Part shown: one piece after another, positions 26,375 through 37,900 of the stretch
Layout: each line of letters opens with the position of its first letter
Position numbering within the stretch: the first letter of the stretch is position 1
DNA from: Daucus carota subsp. sativus
Taxonomy: Eukaryota > Streptophyta > Magnoliopsida > Apiales > Apiaceae
Assembly: GCF_001625215.2 (NCBI RefSeq)
Contig: NC_030383.2
Span: forward strand, 52,572,380 to 52,636,379
Length of the DNA: 64,000 nt
Direction: 5' to 3'
Translations under genes and position numbers: made by a program
Notes under the pieces: model-generated
What the model was told of the DNA's origin: nothing
The model's database searches: none
Seen by the model: only the letters and a program-made list of their open reading frames with translations

Positions 26375-29103
26375 ATGGCGAAATTTGTCAGGACAAACAC
26401 CAAGAGCCTGGAGAGTCTGCTAGACATGGACCAGTCAAAGGTGAAGAAAAATTTAGTCAGAAACAAGACTCGAAAGTTGGTAGCTGGGCAAGGGCTTGAG
26501 TTCAACAACCTATCTTATAGTGTAATCAAGAAGGTTAAGAAGGATGGTGTGTGGATCAACAAAGAATCGTTCCTTCTGAACGATATCTCTGGACAGGCCT
26601 TGAGAGGGGAAGTCATGGCCATTATGGGGCCTAGTGGAGCTGGGAAATCAACTTTTCTTGATGCTTTGGCTGGGAGGATTCATCAGGGGAGCCTCGAGGG
26701 ATCTGTCAGAATTGAGGGCAGACCGGTTAGTCTTTTTCTATCTGTTTAGATCACAAATATGTCGGTATATTTTACATAAGGATGCCCCAAAACACAAGGT
26801 GAATAAATATAATGTGTTATCCCTTGTCACTCACAGGTATCGACGAGCTACATGAAGATGATTTCGTCCTATGTCATGCAAGATGACCAGCTCTTTGCAA
26901 TGCTGACGGTTTATGAGACATTCATGTTTGCGGCTGAGGTCAGGCTTCCCCCTTCCATTTCGAGGTCTGAGAAGAAGACAAGAGTCTATGAGCTTCTTGA
27001 CCAACTTGGTTTAACGGTACATAAAATCATCCTACATTTACTTTGTTTCTCTTTGAGACAAAATAGCTAGGTGCATTGCTATTATATACTATACTGTAAA
27101 ATCACGTGTATATTTATCTGGATGCAGAGTTCAGCACATACCTACATTGGTGATGAAGGGAGAAGAGGAGTGTCAGGTGGTGAGCGACGTAGGGTCTCCA
27201 TAGGAATCGACATAATCCACAAACCATCTTTGCTGTTCCTGGATGAACCAACTTCTGGTCTTGATTCCACGAGTGCTTTCAGCGTTGTAGAGAAAGTGAA
27301 GGACATTGCTAGAAGTGGTAGCATCGTCCTAATGACAATCCACCAGCCTTCTTTCAGGATTCAAATGCTTTTGGACCGCATCACTGTCCTGGCTAGGTAC
27401 GTATTTAACCTCTGCAACTTTTAATTCCAAATTAACAATCATGTAATAAGCTAGAAACCATTTGACTGATTAGGGGAAGGCTTATATATATGGGAATCCC
27501 AACGGCTCTTCCTGCTCATCTCTCGGGATTTGGAAGGCCAATTCCAGAAAGTGAGAACAGCTTAGAGTACCTCCTTGATGTGATAAAAGAATATGATGAA
27601 TCAACTGTAGGGCTTGATCCACTTGTTTTATACCAATGTGATGGTATTAAACCTGATCAAGAGGCACAAACTCCGGTTCAGAGGACACCAAAGACACCTA
27701 AAACACCACGAGGGAAGACCTCCGGCCCCAAACACATCAGCCTCCGTAGCCATCAATTTACAGCTGGAAAATCGACAACTAGAACAGAATCTGGGAGAGC
27801 ATTTAACTATGATGATGACGACGACGACGATGATGATGATTTTGACAATTCCCTGGAACGTAGTAAAACTGTCAAAACACCAATGCATATGCAGAGTAGT
27901 GGCGTCTATAATCCACGCTTAGCCTCTCAATTCTACTCAGACTTCTCAGTCTGGATCTACCATGGAGTAAAGGGAACCCCTCATCGTCAGCCATCATGGA
28001 CCCCAGCAAGAACTCCCGGACGAACACCTGGAATAACACCTGTTTCTGGTGCAAGAAGCCGATTTTCAACGCCTCAACAAAGTCGTCCCCAATCACAGGT
28101 CCCAGTAGTTTTCAGCCCATCAACAGCAGAGCCTTACTCAGTTTCTTATGAGCAGTTTGAGATGCAAGTGCTTGATGAACCAGCAAATCATGGGCCTAAG
28201 TTTGCCAATCCATGGCTCCGTGAAGTAGCAGTCCTCTCATGGCGCACAGCACTCAACGTGGTCCGAACTCCTGAACTTTTTCTCTCCCGGGAGATTGTTC
28301 TGGCTGTCATGGGCCTTGTTCTCGCCTCCTTATTCAAAAACTTGCATGATCTCGACTTCAAAACCATCAATCGCCTTCTTAACTTCTACATCTTTGCAGT
28401 TTGCCTAGTATTCTTTTCCTCTAATGATGCAGTCCCTACTTTTATACAAGAAAGATTCATCTTTATCCGCGAAACCTCCCATAATTCTTATCGAGCTTCT
28501 TCTTATGTCATCTCTTCCCTCGTTGTTTACCTCCCATTTTTTGCTATTCAGGCCTTTACATTTGCAGCAATCACCCAGTTCATACTTGATCTCCGCAGCA
28601 ATCTTCTCAGATTCTGGATCATTCTTTTCTCGTCCCTCATCACGACCAATGCATATGTGATGCTAGTTAGCGCTCTTGTTCCAAGTTACATCACTGGATA
28701 TGCCGTTGTCATTGCCACCACTGCTCTCTTTTTCTTGACTTGCGGGTTTTTCTTGAAGGTGACTCACATTCCCATCTACTGGAGGTGGCTGCATTACATT
28801 TCTGCAATCACATATCCATTTGAGGCGTTACTCATAAACGAATTCAAAAATGAAAAATGTTACAATGGTGATGCTGGAGATCTCTCACCTGGTCCTCTAG
28901 GCCAAGTGAATATCAGCTCAGCGCACACCGCCTCTGGAATTTTTCAGAACTGTACACTGATAGGAGAAGATGTTCTCTTCTCCATGGGTATCACAAAAGA
29001 GAACATCTGGTATGATATTGGCATTTTGCTGGCTTGGGGTGTACTTTATCGCCTCCTTTTTTATGTTGTTCTCAGGTTCTACTCCAAGAATGTTAGAAAA
29101 TGA
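26375..29103 (+). CDS. STR: Half-size ABCG transporter STR (STUNTED ARBUSCULE)
   Basis: Four exons (26375-26725, 26837-27016, 27128-27396, 27474-29103) join in phase to 809 residues. The N-terminal half is the ATPase: Walker A GPSGAGKS at 85-92, signature VSGGE at 192-196, Walker B LLFLDEP at 212-218. A linker follows with TPKTPKTPR repeats, an acidic run of ten Asp and several TPGRTPG motifs. The C-terminal membrane domain includes [20 protein letters not shown] and [17 protein letters not shown], ending FYSKNVRK. Length, linker and order match STR, which pairs with STR2 in the periarbuscular membrane of root cells and is thought to export lipid to mycorrhizal fungi. The gene is intact, implying a mycorrhizal host. 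STR genes are normally induced in colonised cells. Confidence 0.95.
27811..27844 (+). repeat. (GAY)n trinucleotide repeat encoding poly-Asp
   Basis: Ten successive GAT/GAC codons within STR exon 4 encode the acidic run of the linker. The mixed codons suggest it is old rather than freshly expanded. An acidic patch at this place is also usual in STR relatives. Confidence 0.85.
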
Positions 29104-29804
29104 AGTCTGTCGTGTATTTCTGTTAACTATAAATCATAGTATTTGTTTCCTTAATTTTCTTATCACATTAGAACAAGTCAATGAAGGGTAAAACCTATCA
29201 AGCTGGCACTCAACATCCCTAGCCATATAACAGAAACAAGAAACTATGATCTTAAATGTAAGATCAAGGTATCTTCTGATAATACAATGTCTTGAAGTAA
29301 ATAAATATATTCATCATCATCAAGTTCTTTCTTTTTTTCTCATAAATCATTTGTCCTTCTATCTGAAGCAGAACGGATGGAAAAAAAAGAAGGAAAACTT
29401 TACTAATACTTGAATATAATGTAATTTTAGGGATTTTAAACCATGATACAGTAACATCTTAAACATGGAAATTACATCTGATGTATCTTTAGAGGTGTTC
29501 ATTCATAATCTAGGCAGTGGTTTCTGTGTATCATGTTTAGCTTGTAAAGATGCATTTTTTATCTTACAATAATTTGATCGATAAACAGTAAGACAGTTAA
29601 ATCACAAAGTTCTCCAATCTAGGAGCTAATACTGAACAATATTCATACAGAACATGAAAGGAAAGATAATCCGATTATCCAAGTCTTGCAATGTCAAAAG
29701 CTTACTGTTAATCTTAATAAACAGTAACAAAAGAGTGCGAAATCACAAATTGGCTATCCCATTTGAGGAATTTCCAGAACCTTGAGTCTTTGGATGTCAA
29801 AGCT
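29104..29804. other. Convergent intergenic gap between STR and the J-protein gene
   Basis: The 700 bases hold the two 3' UTRs (AT-rich, several AATAAA-like stretches). No gene was seen. The two genes are transcribed toward each other. Confidence 0.5.
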
Positions 29805-30950
29805 TTAACAAGGTTTTCTTCCATGGAAGACTTCATTAAAGCAATCACGGCAGAGCAAATCCTGATTGATATATATTCTTGGACAGTAATATTGATTCTT
29901 GCATCCATGACACGTAGACAAGCAACTTGCAGTGTTTTTTCGCTCTTGAGGTGGATGAGGCCCGTGGTTTGGTTTCTGAGGGGCGACAGGAACCTTTTGT
30001 GGCTTCTGTTCATGATACGAGCCAGGCATTTTACTTGATTTATGCTTAGGAGATGGAGGAAAGGTGGATGTTTTCTCTTTGTAGGAAGAAGCAGGAGGAG
30101 CAGTACGTCGATTATGTTTATGGAATGAGGGAGGTACTGTTTTAGGTTTATATTCACGAGCTGGAGGATCAGAGGCATTAGCTGGTTTTTGTTTGTGAGA
30201 TGAAGGGGGAACTGCACTTTTTTCTTTCTTAGAAGCCGGGGGAACATTAGGTGGTTTTGGAGGATCATGAGAAGCCGTTTTCTTTTTATGAAAATCCGAA
30301 TGAACAGAACCACTGTTCCAGTTTGGAACTTTTACATCTGAAAACCATTCTCCAGAACTGTGAAAATTAGGTGGTTTTGGAGAATCATGAGAAGCAGTTT
30401 TCTTTTTATGAAAATCCGAATGAACAGGACCACTGTTCCAGTTTGGAACTTTTACATCTGAAAACCATTCTGCAGAACTGTGAAAACCATTCTGCTCTGC
30501 TGCTGGTGTCGCTGAACCATTACACTGAGGTTGAACATTATGCTGGAATCTGTGAGGACTAGTGAGACTGTCGTAAGCTGACCTTCTCGTTTTATCAGAT
30601 AACAAATCCCAAGCCTGGGATACAAGAAGAAATGCCTCATTAGCTCCATTTGCTTTGTTTTTATCAGGATGGAGCATGAGAACCAGCTTCCTGTACTTCT
30701 TCCTTATAACATCTTCGTCATCCAGTGGATTCACACCAAGTACCCCATACCAATCTATTTCCCCATTAATTTTGTTATCTGCATAAACAAACACATCAAT
30801 TGTTGCCAACAACTGGGAAATCCCATCAATACAGGGATACAGACTCCAAGCCTTGCTTGCAAATTTTTTAGCCCCCGCCACATCTTTTGCCAGAAACTTC
30901 TTCTCCGCAATTTGTTTAGCCCTTTCAGCTTCATCTCTATTGCACTCCAT
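29805..30950 (-). CDS. J-domain (DnaJ-like, class C) protein with C-terminal zinc ribbon
   Basis: A single exon encodes 381 residues. The N-terminus (ECNRDEAERAKQIAEKKF) and the J domain at about 65-128 with HPD at 94-96 are those of a large plant family of co-chaperones that stimulate Hsp70 ATPase. Residues about 156-195 and 196-235 are a 40-residue tandem duplication (start FHSSAEWFSDVKVPNW). After a Pro/Lys-rich segment (about 236-335) comes a zinc-ribbon with CHGC and CRDC plus YYCPRIYINQDLLC at about 345-372. Family members usually continue into a DUF3444 domain; here the frame stops right after the ribbon. This may be a naturally short member. Client and compartment cannot be told; nuclear or cytosolic is likely. 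Confidence 0.9.
   Translation of the reverse strand: MECNRDEAERAKQIAEKKFLAKDVAGAKKFASKAWSLYPCIDGISQLLATIDVFVYADNKINGEIDWYGVLGVNPLDDEDVIRKKYRKLVLMLHPDKNKANGANEAFLLVSQAWDLLSDKTRRSAYDSLTSPHRFQHNVQPQCNGSATPAAEQNGFHSSAEWFSDVKVPNWNSGPVHSDFHKKKTASHDSPKPPNFHSSGEWFSDVKVPNWNSGSVHSDFHKKKTASHDPPKPPNVPPASKKEKSAVPPSSHKQKPANASDPPAREYKPKTVPPSFHKHNRRTAPPASSYKEKTSTFPPSPKHKSSKMPGSYHEQKPQKVPVAPQKPNHGPHPPQERKNTASCLSTCHGCKNQYYCPRIYINQDLLCRDCFNEVFHGRKPC
30267..30506 (-). repeat. 120-bp in-frame tandem duplication inside the J-protein gene
   Basis: Two adjacent 120-bp units in the J-protein gene differ at only a few bases and encode the duplicated 40-residue segment. Reading frame is preserved. The high identity suggests a recent duplication. 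Confidence 0.85.
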
Positions 30951-31690
30951 TCAGTCTAGCTAACTTTGTCAATAAATTCAATTGAAGCCCTAGAGCCCCC
31001 ATTGTTTATTGGCAATAAAAGTGTGTCAGTTACAATATAATCAACAATCCGTCTAACATTTTCTAGGGCTGAATGACTACACGTTTAAAAAATTGTTATA
31101 ATTCTGACCGTCAGATATTCACCCGACAGCCCAGAAATAGTAGGCCTTATAAAACAAGTGTGCAATGAGCATATATTGAAAAACAATCTTAAGAAAAAAC
31201 ACATATGAAACACAACCACCCAAGCACAAAGAAAGCAGAACCAAATAATACATTTGATGATAATTAACATGATATAAAGAAGAGTAAAAATGGTGAGTGG
31301 AGTAATCTACAGATAAGTTTTGACAAGTATAAGCAACAGGTATAACAGCTAAATAGACGACGACGACGATGATTCATACTAGTACAAAGTAAAGTAAGAA
31401 GGAAGAGATTACCAGAAAGAAGTAAAGAACAGCGCGACTTCAATTCATCAAAGAGCTGTTTGTACATAAAAGAGAGAAAACATATTGGTTTTCTTTCTTA
31501 AAAACCCCATTTCTTTCGGCTTTCCATATTTCAAATTTTCAAACTCCCTCGTTTTTCGCAATTAACTTCTTGATTTACTCTGTAATAGCAATACCCATAT
31601 TTACAACCTTAAACTCAAATATTACAAAATTTACCCATCCTTTATCGGTCCTCGGGTGTCATAATAACGGGGGTTGTTTGGCTATGATTA
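30951..31690. other. 5' flank of the J-protein gene
   Basis: About 740 bases probably containing the J-protein promoter and 5' UTR. A fragment at 31100-31140 (GACCGTCAGATATTCACC, then ACAGCCCAGAAATAGTAG) resembles the arm of the 20.6-kb MITE, so a degraded copy may lie here. No gene was seen. Confidence 0.4.
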
Positions 31691-31692
31691 AT

Positions 31693-32155
31693 AGGGGTGT
31701 ATTGGATTGGGATTTTAAAGCATTTTTTTGCATTCATGAAATCCGAGGGTATTCGTTTGGGATTGTTTCAAATCCATTAAAATCTTGAGGTATTCAATTG
31801 GGATTTTAAATTATGCTACAAAATCCGGTGGTATTCAATTGAGATTTTAAATTATGATTTAAAATCCGGTGGTATTCAATTGGGATTCTTTAAAATCCAT
31901 TAAAATCTGATGGTATTCAAATGCTGATGGATTTTTTTGCATTTCATAAAATGATGGATTTTGTGGCATTTTTCAGTGTATTTTAAGTTTTTTGAAATCC
32001 CACCAAAATCAATGGGATTTTGAAGCATTGTGCTTAAATCCTATAAACTCTGCGACATTTTATCAAGAATCCGCACAAAATCAAAATCACACACAATCCA
32101 TTAAAATCCATAGACTAAAAACAATCCATTAAAATCCCAATCGAATACACCCCCG
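31693..32155. mobile_element. MITE with GGGTGTATTSGATTGGGATTTT termini
   Basis: The left end (GGGGTGTATTGGATTGGGAT) is mirrored at the right end (ATCCCAATCGAATACACCCC). Inside are several copies of GGTATTCAATTGGGATTTTA and their complements, so the element is internally repetitive. There is no ORF. The target duplication is not clear; a PIF/Harbinger-type origin is a guess. Confidence 0.75.
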
Positions 32156-32250
32156 TAAAAATTTGGCTTCTGGATTTACAAGTTAGAAGCGCTTATTCGT
32201 ACTATTTGTATAAAAAATCAAGAAGTAATTACAAAAAGTCTAGAATATTG

Positions 32251-32637
32251 GAGCCGTTTGGGTGAGTTTAAGTTTAAAATAAGTGCTTCTTCGTTAAAGT
32301 AAAAAAGTGGAGTAGAAGTTGAAATCAAATTAAGACTTATAAGTGAATAAGTATTTGGAAAGAAATAGAAGCGCTCAAAAAAAGCTAACATTCGTAACTT
32401 CTAAAAAGTATTTTTACCTTTTTACACAAATGGATCAAGAAAAAGTAAAAGCCAATTTTTTTGGAAAAGAAGTACTTCTACTGTATTGCCAAACAAGCAC
32501 ACTATCTTTTGTTTCATGACATTTATTTCTTACCCAAATCTTTTAGTCACTTGTAAGTCTTAGCTCGCTTCTAACTTTTACTTCAGTTTTTCACTTCAAA
32601 CAAGAAACACTTATTTTAAACTCACTCAAACGGTCTC
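32251..32637. mobile_element. Second MITE, termini GAGCCGTTTGGGTGAGTTTA
   Basis: The 387-bp element starts GAGCCGTTTGGGTGAG and ends CTCACTCAAACGGTCTC, with inverted arms extending through AAAATAAGTG / CACTTATTTT. It has no coding potential. Target duplication is not evident. It lies about 95 bases right of the previous MITE. Confidence 0.78.
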
Positions 32638-33155
32638 GTAATCGTTTCTTAATTATATGATATTTATTTGTCTAAATCTTCTTAAAAATATCAATGATGG
32701 TTCATCCATGCACAAAAATTTTCATCAATCAAAATTTTTAATTTTCCAAATAAAAAATAATACTTAATATGTATAGAAAGACACTTATATTTATATAAAG
32801 ATCTTTCGAATGTGTGCGGATATACACGCTAACATATTTTTGAAAATCAGTTATAAATAAAATGTCATTTCACTCCGATAGTAAATGTGATAAATTTTCT
32901 TACTGTTTTTTTACAAACATGTAGATACTCGACAAATATAATCAATGACAAGGTTGGTGATCCTTACAAATAAGAGATATATCTTTGGAGTTGTATTTTT
33001 TTAACATAATCTCTATATTTTTTATTTATAGTATGTATTAATGACATTTAATGAAAGATTTTTCATAGGAAAAAATGCACTTAAATTTATTTAAGGATCT
33101 TTGTGGTTTGTGTGTGGGTGGAGGGTGGCGCATGCTTACTCCACTATATGTGTGA
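32638..33155. other. AT-rich intergenic stretch, no gene seen
   Basis: About 500 bases between two transposon-like elements. No exon, RNA gene or repeat structure was recognised. Confidence 0.4.
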
Positions 33156-34490
33156 GCTTACTCCACTAGAAACTAAATTAGCTTAGAAACTAGAAACTAG
33201 TATTTGACTAATTTTTTATCACTTTTTTTAACTGCAAATATCACTCGTTTGTACATCACAAATAACTATTTCCTATACAAGAATTCTCAGAAATATAGAT
33301 ATATAAATATACATATATACAACATATATCATCATCATCTTCACTCATACCACATTGATGCACCTCCGCCCTTCGGGCATCATTATCAACTCATTCCACT
33401 GCTACCGCGGTCACCTATACCAACAATTGACCTACCACCGCTTGTCATCATAACTTGCCATTACTACTGATTATTTAGACCATCTCCAACCCATAACACC
33501 AAAATGGTGTAATTTTAACATCATTTTGGTGTGAAAATTACACCATTTCAAAATTTCACTCCAACCCATCAACACCGTATCCTACACCAAAAAGAATCTT
33601 TTTACACATAAAATGGAATATTCTTCACTTTTTAAGTTATTTATATCAATATTTATCAATATCATTGCTTAACATAGAATTTTAACAAGTTAACTAAACA
33701 AGAATCTCAAATAATTATATATTCATCAACCAATTCAAGAGAACAACTTAATTATTTAATTTTTTATACAAGAATATAAATTTATTGAAATTTTGGAATA
33801 AATAAAAAAATGTGAGTTAAATAGTAAAGGAAGAAAATTTATAATGATTATGATTGAAAAAAAAATAAATTAAGTATAATGGGACATGGAAGAAATAAAT
33901 TTGTTTTGTCTCATAAGTGTGAGGGTATAGTAGACATTTTTAAAAACTCCAAATTTGGTGTGAAAATTACACCAAATGAACACTTGACACCAAATTTGGT
34001 GTCAACCAATTCATTTGGTGTAATTTTAACACCATTTTGGTGTTGCATTAGAGTAACTTCTACACCAAAAGTGACACCATTTTAGTGTTTTTGTGTTGGG
34101 TTGGAGTTGCTCTTACCACCACCACACCTCATCTCATCATTTTTTTTTACCATCATAGATCTCCTACAACTATAATTGATCATCAATAATCGATAACTAC
34201 TAGCAAACATAAGTAAAGTTTCTCAATTATCAACAATAAAAATTCCTAATTTAACTGCATAAAATAGTGATAAATAGCATATAAACGAGTGGTATGAGTG
34301 AAGATGATGATGATATATATATGTAGTATATATGTATATTTATATATCTATATTTCTGAGATTTCTTGTATAAGAAATAGTGATTTGTGATGTACAAACG
34401 AGTGATATTTGCAGTTTAAAATAGTGATAAAAAATTGATCAGCCACTAGTTTCTAGTTTCTAAGCTAATTTAGTTTCTAGTGGAGTAAGC
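33156..34490. mobile_element. Fold-back element with ~200-bp inverted repeats, host of a nested MITE
   Basis: The left arm (33156 to about 33355: GCTTACTCCACTAGAAACTA, TATCACTCGTTTGTACATCA, TCATCATCTTCACTCATACC) is repeated in inverse order in the right arm (about 34285-34490). The arms are roughly 200 bp and highly alike. No transposase frame is visible. The arm length suits a MULE-type or Foldback element. The central part is occupied by the Tourist-like element at 33478-34112. Confidence 0.82.
33478..34112. mobile_element. Tourist-like (PIF/Harbinger) MITE nested in the fold-back element
   Basis: The element starts GACCATCTCCAACCC and ends GGGTTGGAGTTGCTC. It is flanked by TTA at 33475-33477 and 34113-34115, the 3-bp target typical of Tourist/Harbinger. 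Many ACACCAAAATGGTGT-like palindromes lie inside both halves. There is no ORF of note. Confidence 0.85.
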
Positions 34491-34901
34491 CCCTGTATAT
34501 ATATACACATATTAACAGTTACCTTTTATTTAGATGGAAAATTTGAATTAATAAAAAAATTTGTGCATGCAATGAACATTATTATTAATAAGATTCGAAC
34601 ACACAAAATTCAATCGTCTAATTAAAAAAATAGTTGTTAGCACAAACTACAAAGTCCCTTTGTCTAAACAAGGAATGGCAACTGCAACCTCTGTTTGTTT
34701 TTCACGTAACCATACTCCAAGATTGTATACAATCGAACAAATCAATTTTACAAAATTATATTGAGCAACAGAAAGCAAATCTATATTACACCATTGATGG
34801 TTACAGTTCAGTCTTATGTGCTCAAATTGGAAGCGGAAAACTTTACCAGTGTGTATGAGTGCTCATATGTTAGGAGAGCATAAACATAACGTAGATCCCA
34901 T

Positions 34902-37900
34902 CTACAAGAAGTGCTCTATACTAAGTTCCAAGAAGGAGCATGTATCAGGGATATCAAAATTGCGCAAGACCTGGAAAACAGTTTGGAAATATCAGCCAGG
35001 CAATGTTTCATCTTTACAGTAAGAAGATTTACAAAATTTGTTCAGCAATAGACTTATCATCGAACAAGGGGCTAAAAGTATACTATAAAAGCATGCCCAA
35101 AATATTCCTCTATTGTTTTAATGGCATGTATAGTGACACATTTTTCAAAAGTGAATAGACAAATCAATTGTCAACAATATATAGATTTAATTCAATATTC
35201 CTATATTTTTAGTAGTCTTGCTCAAAATGTTGATTTATGGAGGAAGTGATCCGGCAAAACAGAACAAAACTAGCTATCACACCCTTTCATGTAAACATAT
35301 AATGTAACTGACTCTTCTATTAGATCAGCAACCATATAATGAGTTCTACATCTGGGGAACAACTTTTACGTACCTCTGGGTGAACAATGCCGAAATTACC
35401 AATATGCTTCCCTTTGTAGATGATACTTGCTTGTCTACCAGGTAAAAATTCAGGTTCCTTTACATATATCAAATGATCATTAGATGATAAGTAGATTATT
35501 TTAAATTTTTATAGAGGATTAAATCAACAGAAACTTATATAAATGCAACATACAGATGAGCATTCTATATAATAGCCGGTTGTGTCCTTAGATTTCACGA
35601 ATGACGTTCCAGTTACTTCCATAACTCTATCCAGTAGGCCATGAATTAGCTGATTAGCAGCACAGCACAACGGATAAAAAAGGTTAGGTAACAATGGGAA
35701 AAAAAAATATGATTTAGCTTAACAGTTGGTGTGCCAGGAAAGTATTTATGTAACCGCAGGGAAAAAGGAAAAGGATGTAAAATACCCCTAATCACAACCT
35801 TGTCTCCTGATGTACACAGTTTATTGAATAAAAAAATCTACACAGAAATCTAACATACTCTAGTTGAATCGTGTGTCATTCCATACACTTATAGCTAATA
35901 GCAAAGTACAGAGATATAAAACATTGAACAAGCAGATTATATCAGATTCTAGCCAGAAAATATATACCTCAAATCCTGAGGTGGCACCACAATATAGAGC
36001 TGCCAGTTGACGACGATTTGTGGCACCAACATCCTTTGATTCATCCAGAACTGCTATATCACCCACTTCGAATATCTACAATTTAGTTAAAAGTTATATA
36101 CTAACTTGCCCATTGAAAGAGAACCAATATTCTTTGAGAAGTAAACACACCTTTATAGGCTTAGGATGGTCTTTGTTTTGTCCAACAATTTTCAATAAGC
36201 CAGGCATCAGAGTAGTTCGAACAGCCTACAGCAAATATCCATTCAAAGCCAAAAATACTTGATTATTACTAAATAGCAGAGCTACATGATTACTTGAAAT
36301 CTAGAATCACACCACTGGAGATCATGGATAAAAGCTGAAATGCGCGTCTCTTTTTTTCTCTTTAGTCTCCTTCATGAACAATATTAAACACAAAGTCCAA
36401 ACTGATGTTTGAAATAAAAACGTGACCTTGGCACCACTAGCACTCATGTAATTGAATAATCTCAAGAATGTCATGTACAGACAAATTCTTGGATTGAATA
36501 TGCATGAGATCCAGAGGTTCTGTGAAATTAAAGGTGGCGGAGATCAGAGACTAAAAGATCCCATGAATTATATGTTAAACTTTTAATAGCCCCTTGATTA
36601 CAAGGAAATGAAGAACACGGGTGAATACATGAATGACCAAGATCAAGTGCTCTCCACGGTCTCCATTTAGGTACGATTTCAAGAAACAATAGTGTCTGAA
36701 ACAAAAGATATACATTTTTCTATCTGTACAACAGACCATAAGGATTGTTCACAATTATGAGCCATTATTATATCCAAAACTACCCAGCTAAGTCACAACG
36801 GAAATCAATCAAGTATCACTAACTTCTATGGTTGTTGCAGGTTATCTGTAAGCACAAATTTTATGTTAAGTGGTAATTTTGCAGATTGTGAAGTTGCTAC
36901 AGGGGGGGGTTAAAATAATTCACAATTGATTAATAAGCATACAAAGTATATAGTTAATAACATTAAGACAACCACATACTATTGTACTACTACGTCCTAA
37001 AAAAAATAACCCACCTCGAAATCAGAAGATCGGGGATTCCCAATTTCCACTGCCTTCGATTTATCATCTTTACGGTTTAGCATTGCAAAATTCTCTTTGT
37101 AAGAACACAATATAAATGTCAATACCTCTGTATAACCACTCATCGCAATCTAACAAAAGAAGGTAGAAGTCAGCCAACACTATAAAGCATGACAATATAC
37201 AAATAACATTAAATGCAGAGGTATCATATATCCCTCCAATTGTGAATACTCACTAGAATGCCAATCAGATTCAGTAGACTATAAAGAATTGTAATCAAAC
37301 CCTACAATAATTGCTTCCATTTCGCAGTTCAAAACATAGGCATAAGCTAGTTATCATTTCAATGTTTGCTTGGAAATTACCTCCGTTCTAATAAGGTCAC
37401 TAAACTGATTCAGAGCCAAAGGCTTCAAAGATGGAAGCTTCCGTGTGGGAATTTCATTGAAACCATAAGCTATGGCAACATCCTTGATAAAAAAGATCAA
37501 CCATCAAAATGATCAGTATTCAGTACATCGTAACTATTAGCCCTACCTAGCATTATTAATTTATAAGCATACATAATACAGATGTATAAAGAGTTAACAT
37601 GTTAATCAGCCTAATACCTCCGCAACATCACAGGGATGAAGCACATCACTCCTTGTAGGCGGAACTGATACATTGAACGTGTGATCACCATTTGGCAAGG
37701 CATGGGGCTCAGCATGTAACTGCATTTTATTTAATAAACCAGCAACCTGAAATTCATACAAGTCATGAGATTCAAAGGAGTTCTATAATGATCACAGAAA
37801 CAGGATTAAAACAAAGATTAAACAAAAAAGGAGCATAAAAAACATAAGAGGCCAGCCTGCTTCTTAGGTTTGAAGAGTTCTCCCACCGCCCACTTATCAT

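Noticed and set aside
29714..30313. 199-codon minus-strand frame
   Set aside because: A shadow of the J-protein coding region in another frame; rich in Leu/Arg from antisense-like codon bias.
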